Shown: positions 50,129 to 59,500 of the stretch, piece by piece | Layout of the letters: each line of letters begins with the position of its first letter | How positions within the stretch are numbered: the first letter of the stretch is position 1 | DNA from: Kerstersia similis | GTDB taxonomy: Bacteria > Pseudomonadota > Gammaproteobacteria > Burkholderiales > Burkholderiaceae_B | NCBI RefSeq assembly: GCF_965139615.1 | Contig: NZ_CBCSIQ010000009.1 | Coordinates: 1-64,000 of the forward strand | Direction: 5' to 3' | DNA length: 64,000 bases | Position numbers and translations under genes: made by a program | Notes under the pieces: model-generated | Database searches by the model: none | Told to the model about the DNA's origin: nothing | The model's input: only the letters and a program-made list of their open reading frames with translations

Positions 50129-50985
50129 GCCTGAGCCCTGACGGAAATCTCACCGACGGTAATGGCGGTGACGCCCTGATCGTGGCGGACCTGCAGACGG
50201 CCCAGGTCGTCCAGCCCCGAGGCGGTTCCCGCAAGCAGCAGGCGGCCATCTTCCAGGACATTGATCGGGCGTTGCGCCAGGGCATCCATGCTGGCGTGGC
50301 GCGCCAGGAACGGCTGGAAGCCTTCGGTGGCATGCAAGCGTATGGCGTTTTGCCAGGCGCGCGCGATATCCGCCGCGAGCGTGCTTGCCATGTTCAGCCA
50401 ATCCTGGGAACAGGTTGGCACGGAACCTATGACCTGGCCCCAATCCGCGACGGCACGGCAGAAATGCTGGCTGATGGCGGCGGCGTCGCGCAGGTTCAGG
50501 CCCATGCCCATCACGACGATGCGTTGCCCGGTGGCCGGCTGGCGGGTGGTTTCCACCAGAATGCCGGCCAGCTTGGCGTCGCCGTATTGCAGGTCGTTGG
50601 GCCATTTCATCAGCACCTGGCCGGCATTGTCACCTGCGTGGCGCCGCAGCGCTTCGCAGGCGGCAATGCCGGCAACCAGGGACAGGCTGGGCAGCAGGGC
50701 GGGCGCGGCCGTGGTCTCGAACGCACAGGACAGCATCAGTGCTGCGCCAGGCGCAGCATTCCAGGGGCGACCGGCGCGGCCGCGGCCCTGTACCTGCAAA
50801 TGCGCGCCCAGCAGCCAGGGCAGGGCGGGCGCCTGCGCTTCGCGGGCTTGCATCATCAGGTCGGCGTTGGTCGAGCCGGTCTCCTCGACCCAGCGCAGCA
50901 TGCCGAAGTCAGCCAGCCTGGGGGCCAGTTGAGATTGCAGCGTTGCGGCGGCAGGCAGGGAAAAGAGGGCGGTGGGCATACTCAT
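50125..50985 (-). CDS. birA: Biotin-[acetyl-CoA-carboxylase] ligase without repressor domain
   Basis: This enzyme attaches biotin to the carrier domain of acetyl-CoA carboxylase. The 286-aa protein has ETGSTNADLM, the nucleotide motif GRGRAGRPW, and KWPNDLQYGDAKLAGILVE. Unlike E. coli BirA there is no N-terminal winged helix, so it should not repress bio genes (a group I ligase). The ATG at 50985 has a weak ribosome site. The birA-coaX pair is conserved in Bordetella. Confidence 0.94.
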   Translation of the reverse strand: MSMPTALFSLPAAATLQSQLAPRLADFGMLRWVEETGSTNADLMMQAREAQAPALPWLLGAHLQVQGRGRAGRPWNAAPGAALMLSCAFETTAAPALLPSLSLVAGIAACEALRRHAGDNAGQVLMKWPNDLQYGDAKLAGILVETTRQPATGQRIVVMGMGLNLRDAAAISQHFCRAVADWGQVIGSVPTCSQDWLNMASTLAADIARAWQNAIRLHATEGFQPFLARHASMDALAQRPINVLEDGRLLLAGTASGLDDLGRLQVRHDQGVTAITVGEISVRAQA

Positions 50986-51133
50986 GGCGGCGATTTTATA
51001 GGAATTGTCTGCGGCCGCCTGCTGGGCGGGCGAAAGCGGCGCCTGGCAGCCTGCCCGGCCTGTATGTCGCGCGGCTGCGCCGGTATGATCTGGCCTGTAT
51101 GGATTCCCATTGGCGGGAACAGGAGGACGAACC

Positions 51134-51796
51134 ATGGCAGCAAGGACGGAAACCGTCATATTCGAAGGCGAGGCCGGGCGCATAGATTGCGCACTGGATT
51201 GGCCGGATGGCGAGGTGCGGGGTTGGGCGCTGGTGTTGCATCCGCATCCTCTGCATGGCGGTGCGCGCGGCAATAAGGTGGTGACGACGATGGCGCGTGC
51301 GGCGAACCAGCGCGGGCTGGTGGCCGTACGCCCGGATTTTCGCGGGGTGGGGCAGTCGGAAGGCAGTTTCGATCATGCCCGTGGCGAAACGCGCGACATG
51401 ATCGCGCTGGTTGAACAGTTCCATGAGCGCTATCCGGAGGCCGCTGCCGGCGCCTGGGCGCTGGGCGGGTTTTCTTTCGGCACGGCGGTGGCAGCGCATG
51501 TCTATGATGCCTTTGCACAGCGCGAGCGCATGCCGGATGCTTTGCTGCTGGCCGGTCCGGCAGTGGCGCGTTTTCCCCTGGAAGGGCAGGAACAGCCGCG
51601 CCGGGTGCCGCTGGACCGGACTTTGCTGGTGCATGGCGAAGTGGACGATGTCGTGCCCTTGGCGGAAGTGTTCGATTGGCTGCGGCCCGAGGGCGTGCCG
51701 GTGATGGTGGTGCCGGGTGCGGGGCATTTCTTTCACGGGCACTTGATTACCCTGCGCAGCCTGGCGGAAGCGCATATTGCCCGCTTGTGCGGCTGA
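51134..51796 (+). CDS. Alpha/beta hydrolase
   Basis: This 220-aa serine hydrolase has HPHPLHGGARGNKVV near the N-terminus (oxyanion region), the nucleophile elbow GGFSFGT, an Asp after HGEVDDVVPL, and the His of PGAGHFFHGHL. It is like the YpfH/COG2945 small hydrolases. Its substrate is unknown. An AGGAGG site fixes the ATG at 51134. It is divergent from birA and precedes dacA by 256 bp. Confidence 0.88.
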   Translation: MAARTETVIFEGEAGRIDCALDWPDGEVRGWALVLHPHPLHGGARGNKVVTTMARAANQRGLVAVRPDFRGVGQSEGSFDHARGETRDMIALVEQFHERYPEAAAGAWALGGFSFGTAVAAHVYDAFAQRERMPDALLLAGPAVARFPLEGQEQPRRVPLDRTLLVHGEVDDVVPLAEVFDWLRPEGVPVMVVPGAGHFFHGHLITLRSLAEAHIARLCG

Positions 51797-52052
51797 AACG
51801 GCAGGGCGCCGGAACTTTGCCCGGTATTGTCGGGTCACACGCCAAGTGTGCAATATCCCTGCTACATCCGCTCTATACCTGAGCTACGCCTGCGGTTGCT
51901 GTGTCGTTACAGAGGGTTTCCGCCGTTTGCTTTCTTGCGCTGGCGGGAAGGTGAGACAATAACCGCTTCCACCCTGAACCCCATCCGGGGCGGGTATTTA
52001 CAGGCCGTTGGCCTGGTGCCTGGCGCCGGATTCGTTTTTCCGTGTTTTATCC

Positions 52053-53267
52053 ATGACAGCTGCTTTTCACAAGAAATCCCCATGGCGTCCCGTGCGGCGT
52101 ACCCTGGTGACGCTGGCGCTGGCCGCTGCGCCACTGCTGGCCACGGCCCAGACCACTGCGGCACAGGCGCCCGGCGCCCCGGCGGCAGTGGCCGAGCTGT
52201 CGTCCATTCCTGCGCCGGTGATCGCCGCGCGCGCCTGGATCACCATTGACGTGACCAGCGGCCAGGTCTTGGCTGCGTCACAGCCCGACATGCAGGTCGA
52301 GCCCGCATCGCTGACCAAGGTCATGACGGCCTATCTGGCCTTTGCTGCGCTGGATGAAAAGCGCGTGACGCCTGAGCAACAGGTCGCGGTATCGCAACAG
52401 GCCTGGAAAACCGGCGGTTCGCGCATGTTCATCGAACCGCGCAAGCCGGTGACCTTCAACGAATTGTTGCAGGGCATGATCGTTCAGTCCGGCAATGATG
52501 CTTCTGTCGCCATTGCCGAAACCGTGGCGGGCAGCGAAACGGTATTCGCTGACCTGATGAACAAGGAAGCGCAGCGCCTGGGCATGAATGCCAGCCATTT
52601 CATGAACGCCACCGGCCTGCCCAACCCGCAGCACATTACGACGGTGCGGGATCTGGCAACGCTGGCGACGGCGCTGATCCGTGACTATCCCCAGTATTTC
52701 GGCTTCTACAAACAGCGCGAATTCACCTACAACAACATCACGCAGCCCAATCGCAACCGCCTGCTGTGGGCCGATCCGTCGGTCGATGGCATGAAAACGG
52801 GGTTCACGGATGCTGCTGGTTACTGCCTGATCGCCACCGCCATGCGTGGCGACCGCCGCATTCTGACCGTCGTGGTGGGAACGGACAGCGATGCCGCCCG
52901 TGCCGAGGAAAGCCTGAAGCTGCTCAACTGGAGCTTCCAGAACTTCGATACCGTGAAGGTGTTTGCCGACGACAGCGCTAACCTGGTGGTGCCGGTGCGC
53001 GAAGGCAAGGAAGATACGGTGCAGCTGGGGACGGCAGAGCCGCTGTGGCTGTCGGTGCCGCGTGGCCGCGCCCAGGACGTCAAACCTGTTGCCGCGCGTC
53101 CGGATCCCTTGCTGGCACCGCTGCATGTGGGCCAGGAAATCGGTACCGTTTCGCTGTCGCTGGACGACAAGGTGCTGACGACTGCGCCGCTGGTGGTCAA
53201 GCAGGACGTTGAACGTGCCGGCTTCTTTGGTCGTATGGTCGATAACGTCAAGTCCTGGTTCGACTGA
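52053..53267 (+). CDS. dacA: D-alanyl-D-alanine carboxypeptidase (PBP5/6 type)
   Basis: This periplasmic enzyme trims the terminal D-Ala of peptidoglycan pentapeptides. The 404-aa protein has a signal peptide (about residues 1-32), Ser86-x-x-Lys89 (SLTK), Ser146-Gly-Asn148 and Lys248-Thr-Gly250. A C-terminal beta domain and an amphipathic helix (GFFGRMVDNVKSWFD) anchor it to the inner membrane. The ATG at 52053 precedes a good signal peptide; the frame upstream is not conserved. It is followed by dat. Confidence 0.95.
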   Translation: MTAAFHKKSPWRPVRRTLVTLALAAAPLLATAQTTAAQAPGAPAAVAELSSIPAPVIAARAWITIDVTSGQVLAASQPDMQVEPASLTKVMTAYLAFAALDEKRVTPEQQVAVSQQAWKTGGSRMFIEPRKPVTFNELLQGMIVQSGNDASVAIAETVAGSETVFADLMNKEAQRLGMNASHFMNATGLPNPQHITTVRDLATLATALIRDYPQYFGFYKQREFTYNNITQPNRNRLLWADPSVDGMKTGFTDAAGYCLIATAMRGDRRILTVVVGTDSDAARAEESLKLLNWSFQNFDTVKVFADDSANLVVPVREGKEDTVQLGTAEPLWLSVPRGRAQDVKPVAARPDPLLAPLHVGQEIGTVSLSLDDKVLTTAPLVVKQDVERAGFFGRMVDNVKSWFD

Positions 53268-53368
53268 GTCAGCCAGTGACGGCAGGTGCGGGCAGGAAGG
53301 GGCCCGCGCCGCTGTTTACCGGAGGCCGAGGCGGCCGTGCTGCTTTGATATTCCGGTATCCCCTGCGA

Positions 53369-53391
53369 GGCCGCGGCAGTTTGCCGCGGCC
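53369..53391 (+). terminator. Hairpin between dacA and dat
   Basis: A 10-bp perfect stem, GGCCGCGGCA/TGCCGCGGCC, with a 3-nt loop is followed by CGTTT. It is a plausible but weak terminator behind dacA. Confidence 0.5.
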
Positions 53392-53432
53392 CGTTTCCGT
53401 TGGCGCGGCAGGAAAGGCCGCGAGGAGTAGCG

Positions 53433-54326
53433 ATGATTCCTGGCATGGCAGCCGATACCCTGGCTTATTTGAACGGCGCGTACCTGCCTGTCGGGGAAGC
53501 GAAGATTTCCGTCCTGGACCGAGGCTTCATTTTTGGCGATGGCATCTATGAAGTGGTGCCCGCTTACCGTGGCCGCCCGTTCCGGATGGACGAACATCTG
53601 GCGCGTCTGGCCCGCAGCCTCGCGGCGATCCGGCTGGAACTGCCTATGGGCATGGAAGGGGTGCGTGAGATCGTCCACACCCTGATCGCCCGTCAGCCAG
53701 CTGAAAATTGCATTGTGTACCTGCAAGTGACGCGTGGCGTGGCGCGTCGCGACCATCCATTCCCGGTGCCCGCACCGGCGCCGACCGTCTTTGCCATGGC
53801 CACCCCGTTCAAGCGGCCCGATGCCGCAACGCGGGAGCGCGGGCTGGCGGTGGTCAGCATTACCGACGAGCGCTGGCTGCACTGCGATATCAAGTCGATT
53901 TCTCTGTTGGGCAATGTCCTGGCCAAGCAGGCCGCAGTGGATGCCGGGGTGGACGAAGTGCTGCAGTATCGCGATGGCTTGCTGACGGAGGCCTCCTCGT
54001 GCAATGCCTGGGTGGTGCGTGATGGCACCTTGCTGGCGCCGCCGCTGGGGCCACGGTTGCTGGAAGGCATACGCTATGGGCTGATGGTCGAGCTGGCGCA
54101 GGAAGCCGGGATTGCCTTCGAGGCCCGCGATCTCACGCGGGCAGAAGTGGAGGCCGCCGACGAGTTGCTGCTGACGTCCGCCAGCAAGGAAGTTCTGCCC
54201 GTCCTGCAGCGTGACGGCGTGGCCGTGGGCGCAGGCACGCCCGGCCCGGTATTCCGCCGCTTGGCGCAGGCGTATGATGCCCGTATCGAGGCTTTGATGG
54301 CGCAAGCGCCGGTTCAAGCCGATTGA
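53433..54326 (+). CDS. dat: D-amino acid aminotransferase
   Basis: This PLP enzyme of fold type IV interconverts D-alanine and D-glutamate via their keto acids. The 297-aa protein has AYLNGAYLPVGEAKISVLDRGFIFGDGIYE, the PLP lysine Lys154 in CDIKSISLLGN, and EASSCNAW. It could also act as a branched-chain or 4-amino-4-deoxychorismate enzyme, since the fold type is shared, but the context beside dacA and the DGIYE motif favour Dat. GAGGAG lies before the ATG at 53433. ybeD follows by 21 bp. Confidence 0.88.
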   Translation: MIPGMAADTLAYLNGAYLPVGEAKISVLDRGFIFGDGIYEVVPAYRGRPFRMDEHLARLARSLAAIRLELPMGMEGVREIVHTLIARQPAENCIVYLQVTRGVARRDHPFPVPAPAPTVFAMATPFKRPDAATRERGLAVVSITDERWLHCDIKSISLLGNVLAKQAAVDAGVDEVLQYRDGLLTEASSCNAWVVRDGTLLAPPLGPRLLEGIRYGLMVELAQEAGIAFEARDLTRAEVEAADELLLTSASKEVLPVLQRDGVAVGAGTPGPVFRRLAQAYDARIEALMAQAPVQAD

Positions 54327-54347
54327 AATTATTTTGGAGCCGTAGTC

Positions 54348-54617
54348 ATGACGACCCCGCAGCAACCTGCTCTTGAATTCCCGCTGGATTTTCCCATCAA
54401 GGTGATGGGCCGCCAGCACCCTGAACTGGAAGACCTGCTGAGCGCAGTCGTGCTTGAGCATGCCCCCGATTTTGACCCTGCGACGGTAGAGAAGCGCGCC
54501 AGCAGCGGGGGCAATTACGTCGGGCTGACCTTCACCGTACGGGCGAACTCGCGTGAGCAGCTCGACAATCTGTACCGCGCCCTGCACGGGCATCCCATGG
54601 TGGTCTATCTGCTGTGA
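54348..54617 (+). CDS. ybeD: DUF493 family protein YbeD
   Basis: This 89-aa ferredoxin-like-fold protein has the DUF493 core LEFPLDFPIKVMGRQ, NYVGLTFTVRANSREQLDNLYRAL, and HPMVVYLL. The family is widely conserved next to lipB but its role is unproven; an accessory role in lipoylation is suspected from context. Its TGA stop overlaps the lipB ATG by one base. Confidence 0.93.
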   Translation: MTTPQQPALEFPLDFPIKVMGRQHPELEDLLSAVVLEHAPDFDPATVEKRASSGGNYVGLTFTVRANSREQLDNLYRALHGHPMVVYLL

Positions 54618-55339
54618 TGCACGAAGTCGCGGCAGCATCGGCAGCGCCTTCAGGGGCTGGCGGCCTCGTCGTCCCCGAATGCATGACGCGGCGCCTGCCC
54701 GGTCCGGTAGCGTATCTTCCGGTCTGGGAGGCCATGCGCAGTTATACCGACATGCGCGATGCCGGCTCCCCTGACGAAATCTGGCTGACCGAACACGAGC
54801 CGGTCTATACGCTGGGGCAGGCCGGCAAGCCGGAGCATTTGTTGTGTCCTGGCGACATTCCGGTGGTGCAGTGCGACCGGGGCGGGCAGGTTACTTACCA
54901 CGGCCCCGGGCAGTTGATGGCCTATGTGTTGTTCGACCTGCGTCGCGCGGGCATTCATGTGCGGGACTATGTTTACCGGCTGGAACAGGGGGTGCTGGAT
55001 GTCCTGGCGCGCTGGGGCGTTTCAGACGCTTGCCGGCAGGCAGGGGCGCCGGGTATTTATGTGCCGCTGGATGGCCAGCCGCCGTTGCCAGCCTTGCCAG
55101 GCCAGCCCGCAGCCAATGTGGGCAAGGTGGCAGCGCTGGGCGTGAAGATACGCAATGGCAGGGCGTATCACGGTGTATCTTTGAATCTGGCGATGGACCT
55201 GGCGCCTTTCGAGCGTATCAACCCTTGTGGCTACGCCGGATTGCGTACCGTGGATCTGGCGCATTTCGGGGTTCGGCGCGAGATCCAGGCAGCGGGCGAT
55301 GAACTGGCCCTCAGCCTGTGGCAGAGCTTGCATGCATGA
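54617..55339 (+). CDS. lipB: Octanoyl-[acyl-carrier-protein]-protein N-octanoyltransferase
   Basis: LipB moves octanoate from ACP to the lipoyl domains of dehydrogenases. The 240-aa protein has the family signature RGGQVTYHGPGQL, the catalytic Lys in VAALGVKIRNGRAYHG, and Cys in NPCGYAGLRTV. An N-terminal stretch of about 20 residues is Ala-rich and extra. The ATG at 54617 overlaps the ybeD stop; a GTG at 54614 is also possible. lipA follows after 160 bp. Confidence 0.95.
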   Translation: MHEVAAASAAPSGAGGLVVPECMTRRLPGPVAYLPVWEAMRSYTDMRDAGSPDEIWLTEHEPVYTLGQAGKPEHLLCPGDIPVVQCDRGGQVTYHGPGQLMAYVLFDLRRAGIHVRDYVYRLEQGVLDVLARWGVSDACRQAGAPGIYVPLDGQPPLPALPGQPAANVGKVAALGVKIRNGRAYHGVSLNLAMDLAPFERINPCGYAGLRTVDLAHFGVRREIQAAGDELALSLWQSLHA

Positions 55340-55499
55340 CACCCGGCGCCGGGGCGGCCGCTGGCGGGAATGGCCTTATAATCTTGTGTAACGATCCCCG
55401 GGGCTGGTATCGCCGGCCAGGGGTAGTAAACTGGCGATATTCCTCTTTCTTCCTGCGCGGTGCGGCCATTTGCTTGCTGCACTGCAAAAGATCCGACGC

Positions 55500-56504
55500 A
55501 TGAGCCAATCCGCAGAAACCGTCAACACCGCCGTGCCGGCTGCCGCTGGTGCAGCGCAGCCGGTGTACGACCCCACCCAGAAACAGAAGTCGCAGGCCAA
55601 GACGGCACGTATCCCTATCAAGATCGTGCCTGTCGAGCGGCTCAAAAAGCCGGAGTGGATCCGCGTCAAGGCGGCGACGCCCGGTTCGCGCTTCTATGAA
55701 ATCAAGAAGATCCTGCGTGAACACAATCTGTTCACGGTCTGTGAAGAAGCCTCCTGCCCGAATATCGGCGAGTGCTTTGGCAAGGGCACGGCGACCTTCA
55801 TGATCATGGGCGACAAATGCACCCGGCGCTGCCCGTTCTGTGATGTCGGCCATGGCCGCCCCGATCCGCTGGACGTCAATGAACCGCTGAACCTGGCGCG
55901 TTCCATCGCCGCCATGAAGCTCTCCTACGTGGTCATCACCTCGGTGGACCGCGATGACCTGCGCGATGGCGGTGCTGCGCACTTTGTCGAGTGCATCCAG
56001 CGTATCCGTGAGCTGTCGCCCAATACGCGCATCGAAGTGCTGGTGCCGGATTTCCGTGGCCGCCTGGAGCGCGCGCTGGATATCTTCGATATCGCGCCGC
56101 CGGATGTCATGAACCACAATCTGGAAACCGTGCCGCGCCTGTACCGCCAGTCGCGCCCGGGCTCCGACTACATGCACTCGCTCAAGCTGCTGGCCCAGTT
56201 CAAGGAACGCCAGCCGCACATCCCGACCAAGTCCGGCCTGATGCTGGGCCTGGGGGAAACCGACGAGGAAATCCTGCAGGTCATGCGTGACATGCGTGAG
56301 CACAACGTCGATATGCTGACCATCGGCCAGTATTTGCAGCCTTCCGAGCATCACCTGCCGGTATTGCGCTATGTGCATCCGGATGTCTTCGCCATGTTCG
56401 AGCGCGAGGCGTATGACATGGGCTTCAGCCATGCTGCCGTCGGCGCCATGGTTCGTTCTTCCTACCATGCCGACCAGCAGGCGAATGCTGCTGGCGTGAA
56501 TTGA
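55500..56504 (+). CDS. lipA: Lipoyl synthase
   Basis: LipA inserts two sulfurs into protein-bound octanoate with radical SAM chemistry. The 334-aa protein has the auxiliary cluster cysteines Cys81, Cys86 and Cys92 (CEEASCPNIGEC), the radical SAM cluster Cys107, Cys111 and Cys114 (CTRRCPFC), and the C-terminal RSSYHAD that supplies the Ser ligand. The ATG at 55500 gives the usual length. It has its own 160-bp upstream gap, so a separate promoter is likely. Confidence 0.97.
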   Translation: MSQSAETVNTAVPAAAGAAQPVYDPTQKQKSQAKTARIPIKIVPVERLKKPEWIRVKAATPGSRFYEIKKILREHNLFTVCEEASCPNIGECFGKGTATFMIMGDKCTRRCPFCDVGHGRPDPLDVNEPLNLARSIAAMKLSYVVITSVDRDDLRDGGAAHFVECIQRIRELSPNTRIEVLVPDFRGRLERALDIFDIAPPDVMNHNLETVPRLYRQSRPGSDYMHSLKLLAQFKERQPHIPTKSGLMLGLGETDEEILQVMRDMREHNVDMLTIGQYLQPSEHHLPVLRYVHPDVFAMFEREAYDMGFSHAAVGAMVRSSYHADQQANAAGVN

Positions 56505-56524
56505 TGACTTCCTGTCGCTCCTGA

Positions 56525-56551
56525 TTTCTGGCCGCCCATGGCGGCCAGAAA
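56525..56551 (+). terminator. Hairpin after lipA
   Basis: A 12-bp perfect stem (56525-56536 with 56540-56551) with a 3-nt loop lies about 20 bp after the lipA stop. No immediate T-run follows; a T-rich stretch lies 10-20 bp further. It is a plausible terminator. Confidence 0.55.
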
Positions 56552-56584
56552 CTGGATCTCCTTCTTTTTCTGGAATTGCCCGCC

Positions 56585-59500
56585 ATGTCGCTCAGGACGC
56601 TTGCTGTAGCCCTGTCGTTATTGATTCTGGCCGCTTGCGACCGTACGCCCGAGAGCAGTGCGCCGTCGGCGCCGGCCAGTGCGGCGGCCGACGCCGCGCC
56701 CACGACGGCTGCTGGCGCTGCCCCGGCGCAGAAAGGTGCCCTGACGGCAGAAGAACGCGCCGAACTGGCACGCGTCTATGCCGGGCGCAAGCTGGAGGTG
56801 CTGGATATCTCTGAAATCCAGCAGGATGGCGGCGCAACGCTGTCGGTGACATTTTCCGTGCCGCTGGATCCGCAGCAGAAGCTGGCGAACTATCTGAGCG
56901 TCGTAGATCAGAACAGCGGCAAGGTCGATGGCGCCTGGAACCTTTCCCACAACCTGATGACGGCCACGCTGGGGCCTTTGGCGCCACGCCGTACCCTGGA
57001 TGTCACGGTGGCGTCCGGGCTGTCCAGTCTGGGCGGGACGCGCCTGGAGCACGACAACACGCAGCAGATCAAGACGCGCGATGCCGACCCGGTAGTGGGG
57101 TTTGCTTCCAGCGGTTCGCTGTTGCCGACTGAGCTGGTCGATGGCTTGCCTGTGATGGCGCTGAACGTGGACAAGGTGAATGTCGATTTCTTCCGGGTTC
57201 ATCCGGAAGACCTGGTGTCGGTGCTGGAGTATGGCGGTGTGCGCGGCGGCATGGATATCTGGGACGCGAATAGCCTGACCAAAAGTGCCGACCTGGTGTA
57301 TTCGGGCCGCTTCGATCTGAATACCAAGCCCAATATTCGCGAAACCGTGTTGCTGCCGCTCGGCAATATCGAGCCGCTCAAGCAGCCTGGCGTCTATTTC
57401 GCCGTGATGCAGCAGGCGGGCAGCTATCAGTATTCCTTGCCGGTTACGCTGTTCAGCCTGAGTGATATCGGCCTGTCGGTGCGCCGCTACCAGGATCGTA
57501 TGCTGGTGCTCACCCAGGCGCTGGCCGGCGGCAAAGCGCAATCGGGCGTGGATGTCTCGGTGCATGACAAGGATGGCAAGGTACTGGCCAGCGGCCGTAC
57601 CGATAGTCATGGCATGCTGGAATTGCCGCAGAAAGAGGAAGCCCGCCTGGTCATGGCTCACCGTGACGGCCAGACCACTTTGCTGCGTCTGGCGACCTCC
57701 GTGCTGGATCTGTCCGAATTCAAGGTGCAGGGTCCGCCTGCCGGCAGCCTGAACTTCTTCATGTTCGGTCCGCGCGACCTGTATCGCCCTGGGGAGACGG
57801 TGCCGATCAATGCCTTGCTGCGCAATGCGGATGGCAAGCCGGTGCCAGCGCAACCGGTGGCGGTCGAAGTCATGCAGCCGGACGGCAATGTGCGCCTGCG
57901 CTTTACCTGGACCGCCGACAGCGGCGGTCTGTACCAGCGTGATCTGGCCTTGCCCTCGGATGTCCAGGCGGGCTTGTGGACGGTGCAGGCGCGTACCGGT
58001 AACGAGGAGCTGCATACCTACACCTTCCATGTCGAGGATTTCATGCCGGAGCGTATCAGCCTGGCCTTGGAAGAGCCGGCGGATCTCCTGCAGCCAGCCG
58101 ATGAAGTCGATTTCGGCATCGAGGCGCGCTATCTGTATGGTGCGCCTGCTGGCGGCAATCGCCTGTCCGGGCAGATCTATGTAGCTCCCCTGCGCGAGGC
58201 CGTGGCGGCCTTGCCGGGGTATCACTTTGGCCGTGTTGATGAAACCGGCCTGACCCAGACGATCGAGCTGGAACCTTCGGTGCTGGACGATGATGGCACC
58301 TCTGTCATTTCCCAGCCCTCCCTGTGGCGCGAGGCCCGTTCGCCCTTGCAGGTGACCCTGCAGGCCAGCGTCCAGGAAACCGGCGGCCGCCCGGTGACGC
58401 GGCGTCAGTCGGTTGCAGTCTGGCCGGCGGATCAGCTGCCGGGCGTGCGGATCATCAATGCAGATAGTGATGACAGTGTGGACATGGACAGCCTGGCGGA
58501 GTTCAGCGTTGTCCTGGCTGACCGGGAGGGCAAGCGCCTGGCGGGCAAGGATCTGATCGTGCGTCTGGTGCGCGAGCGCCGGGACTACTACTGGACCTAC
58601 GGCGGCAGCGATGGCTGGGGCTATCGCTATGACGAAAAACATTTTGTCGTTGATGAACGCAAGTTGGATGTGGCCGCAGGCCAGGCGGCCCAGATAGGCT
58701 TCCTGGTAGAGTGGGGGCCCTACCGGGTGGAAGTGGAAGACCCGGTGACGGGCCTGGTTTCCAGCGAACGTTTCTGGGCGGGCTACCGCTGGCAGGATAC
58801 GGGCGAAGGCCTGGGGGTGGTGCGTCCCGACCAGGTGGCACTGACGCTGGACAAAGCCGCCTATCGCGCCGGTGAGGTGGCGAAGGTCACGGTGGCGCCA
58901 CCCGTGGCCGGCAGCGGCTACCTGCTGGTGGAGTCGTCCGAAGGCCCGCTGTGGTGGCAGGCCATAGATGTACCGGCTGAAGGCAAGGTATTCGACATTC
59001 CCGTGGCACGTGAATGGGATCGCCATGATTTGTATATCAGTGCGCTGGTCGTGCGCCCTGGCGAACGGAAAACCCTGCAGACACCCAAGCGCGCCGTTGG
59101 GGTGTTGTATCTGCCGCTGTCGCGCGAAGACCGCAAGCTGAGCGTGACGCTGGACGCGCCGGCGCAGATGCGTCCCGAACGCACGCTGAGCACACGCGTG
59201 CAGGTCAAGGACGAACAGGGCAAGCCGGTCGCCAATACCCATGTGCTGCTGTCCGCCGTGGATGTGGGTATCCTCAATATCACCGAGTTCAAGACGCCGG
59301 ATCCCTACACGGCATTCTTTGGCCGCAAGCGCTACGGTGTCGATCAGATGGATATCTATGGCCGTTTGATCGAAGGCGGTAATTTCCGTCAGGCCTCGCT
59401 GGCATTTGGCGGCGATGCCTCTTCCACGCCCGGCGGCCTGCCGCCTTTGACCACCGTCCGGCTGGTGTCGCTGCTGGCCGCGCCGGTCGTGACCAATGCC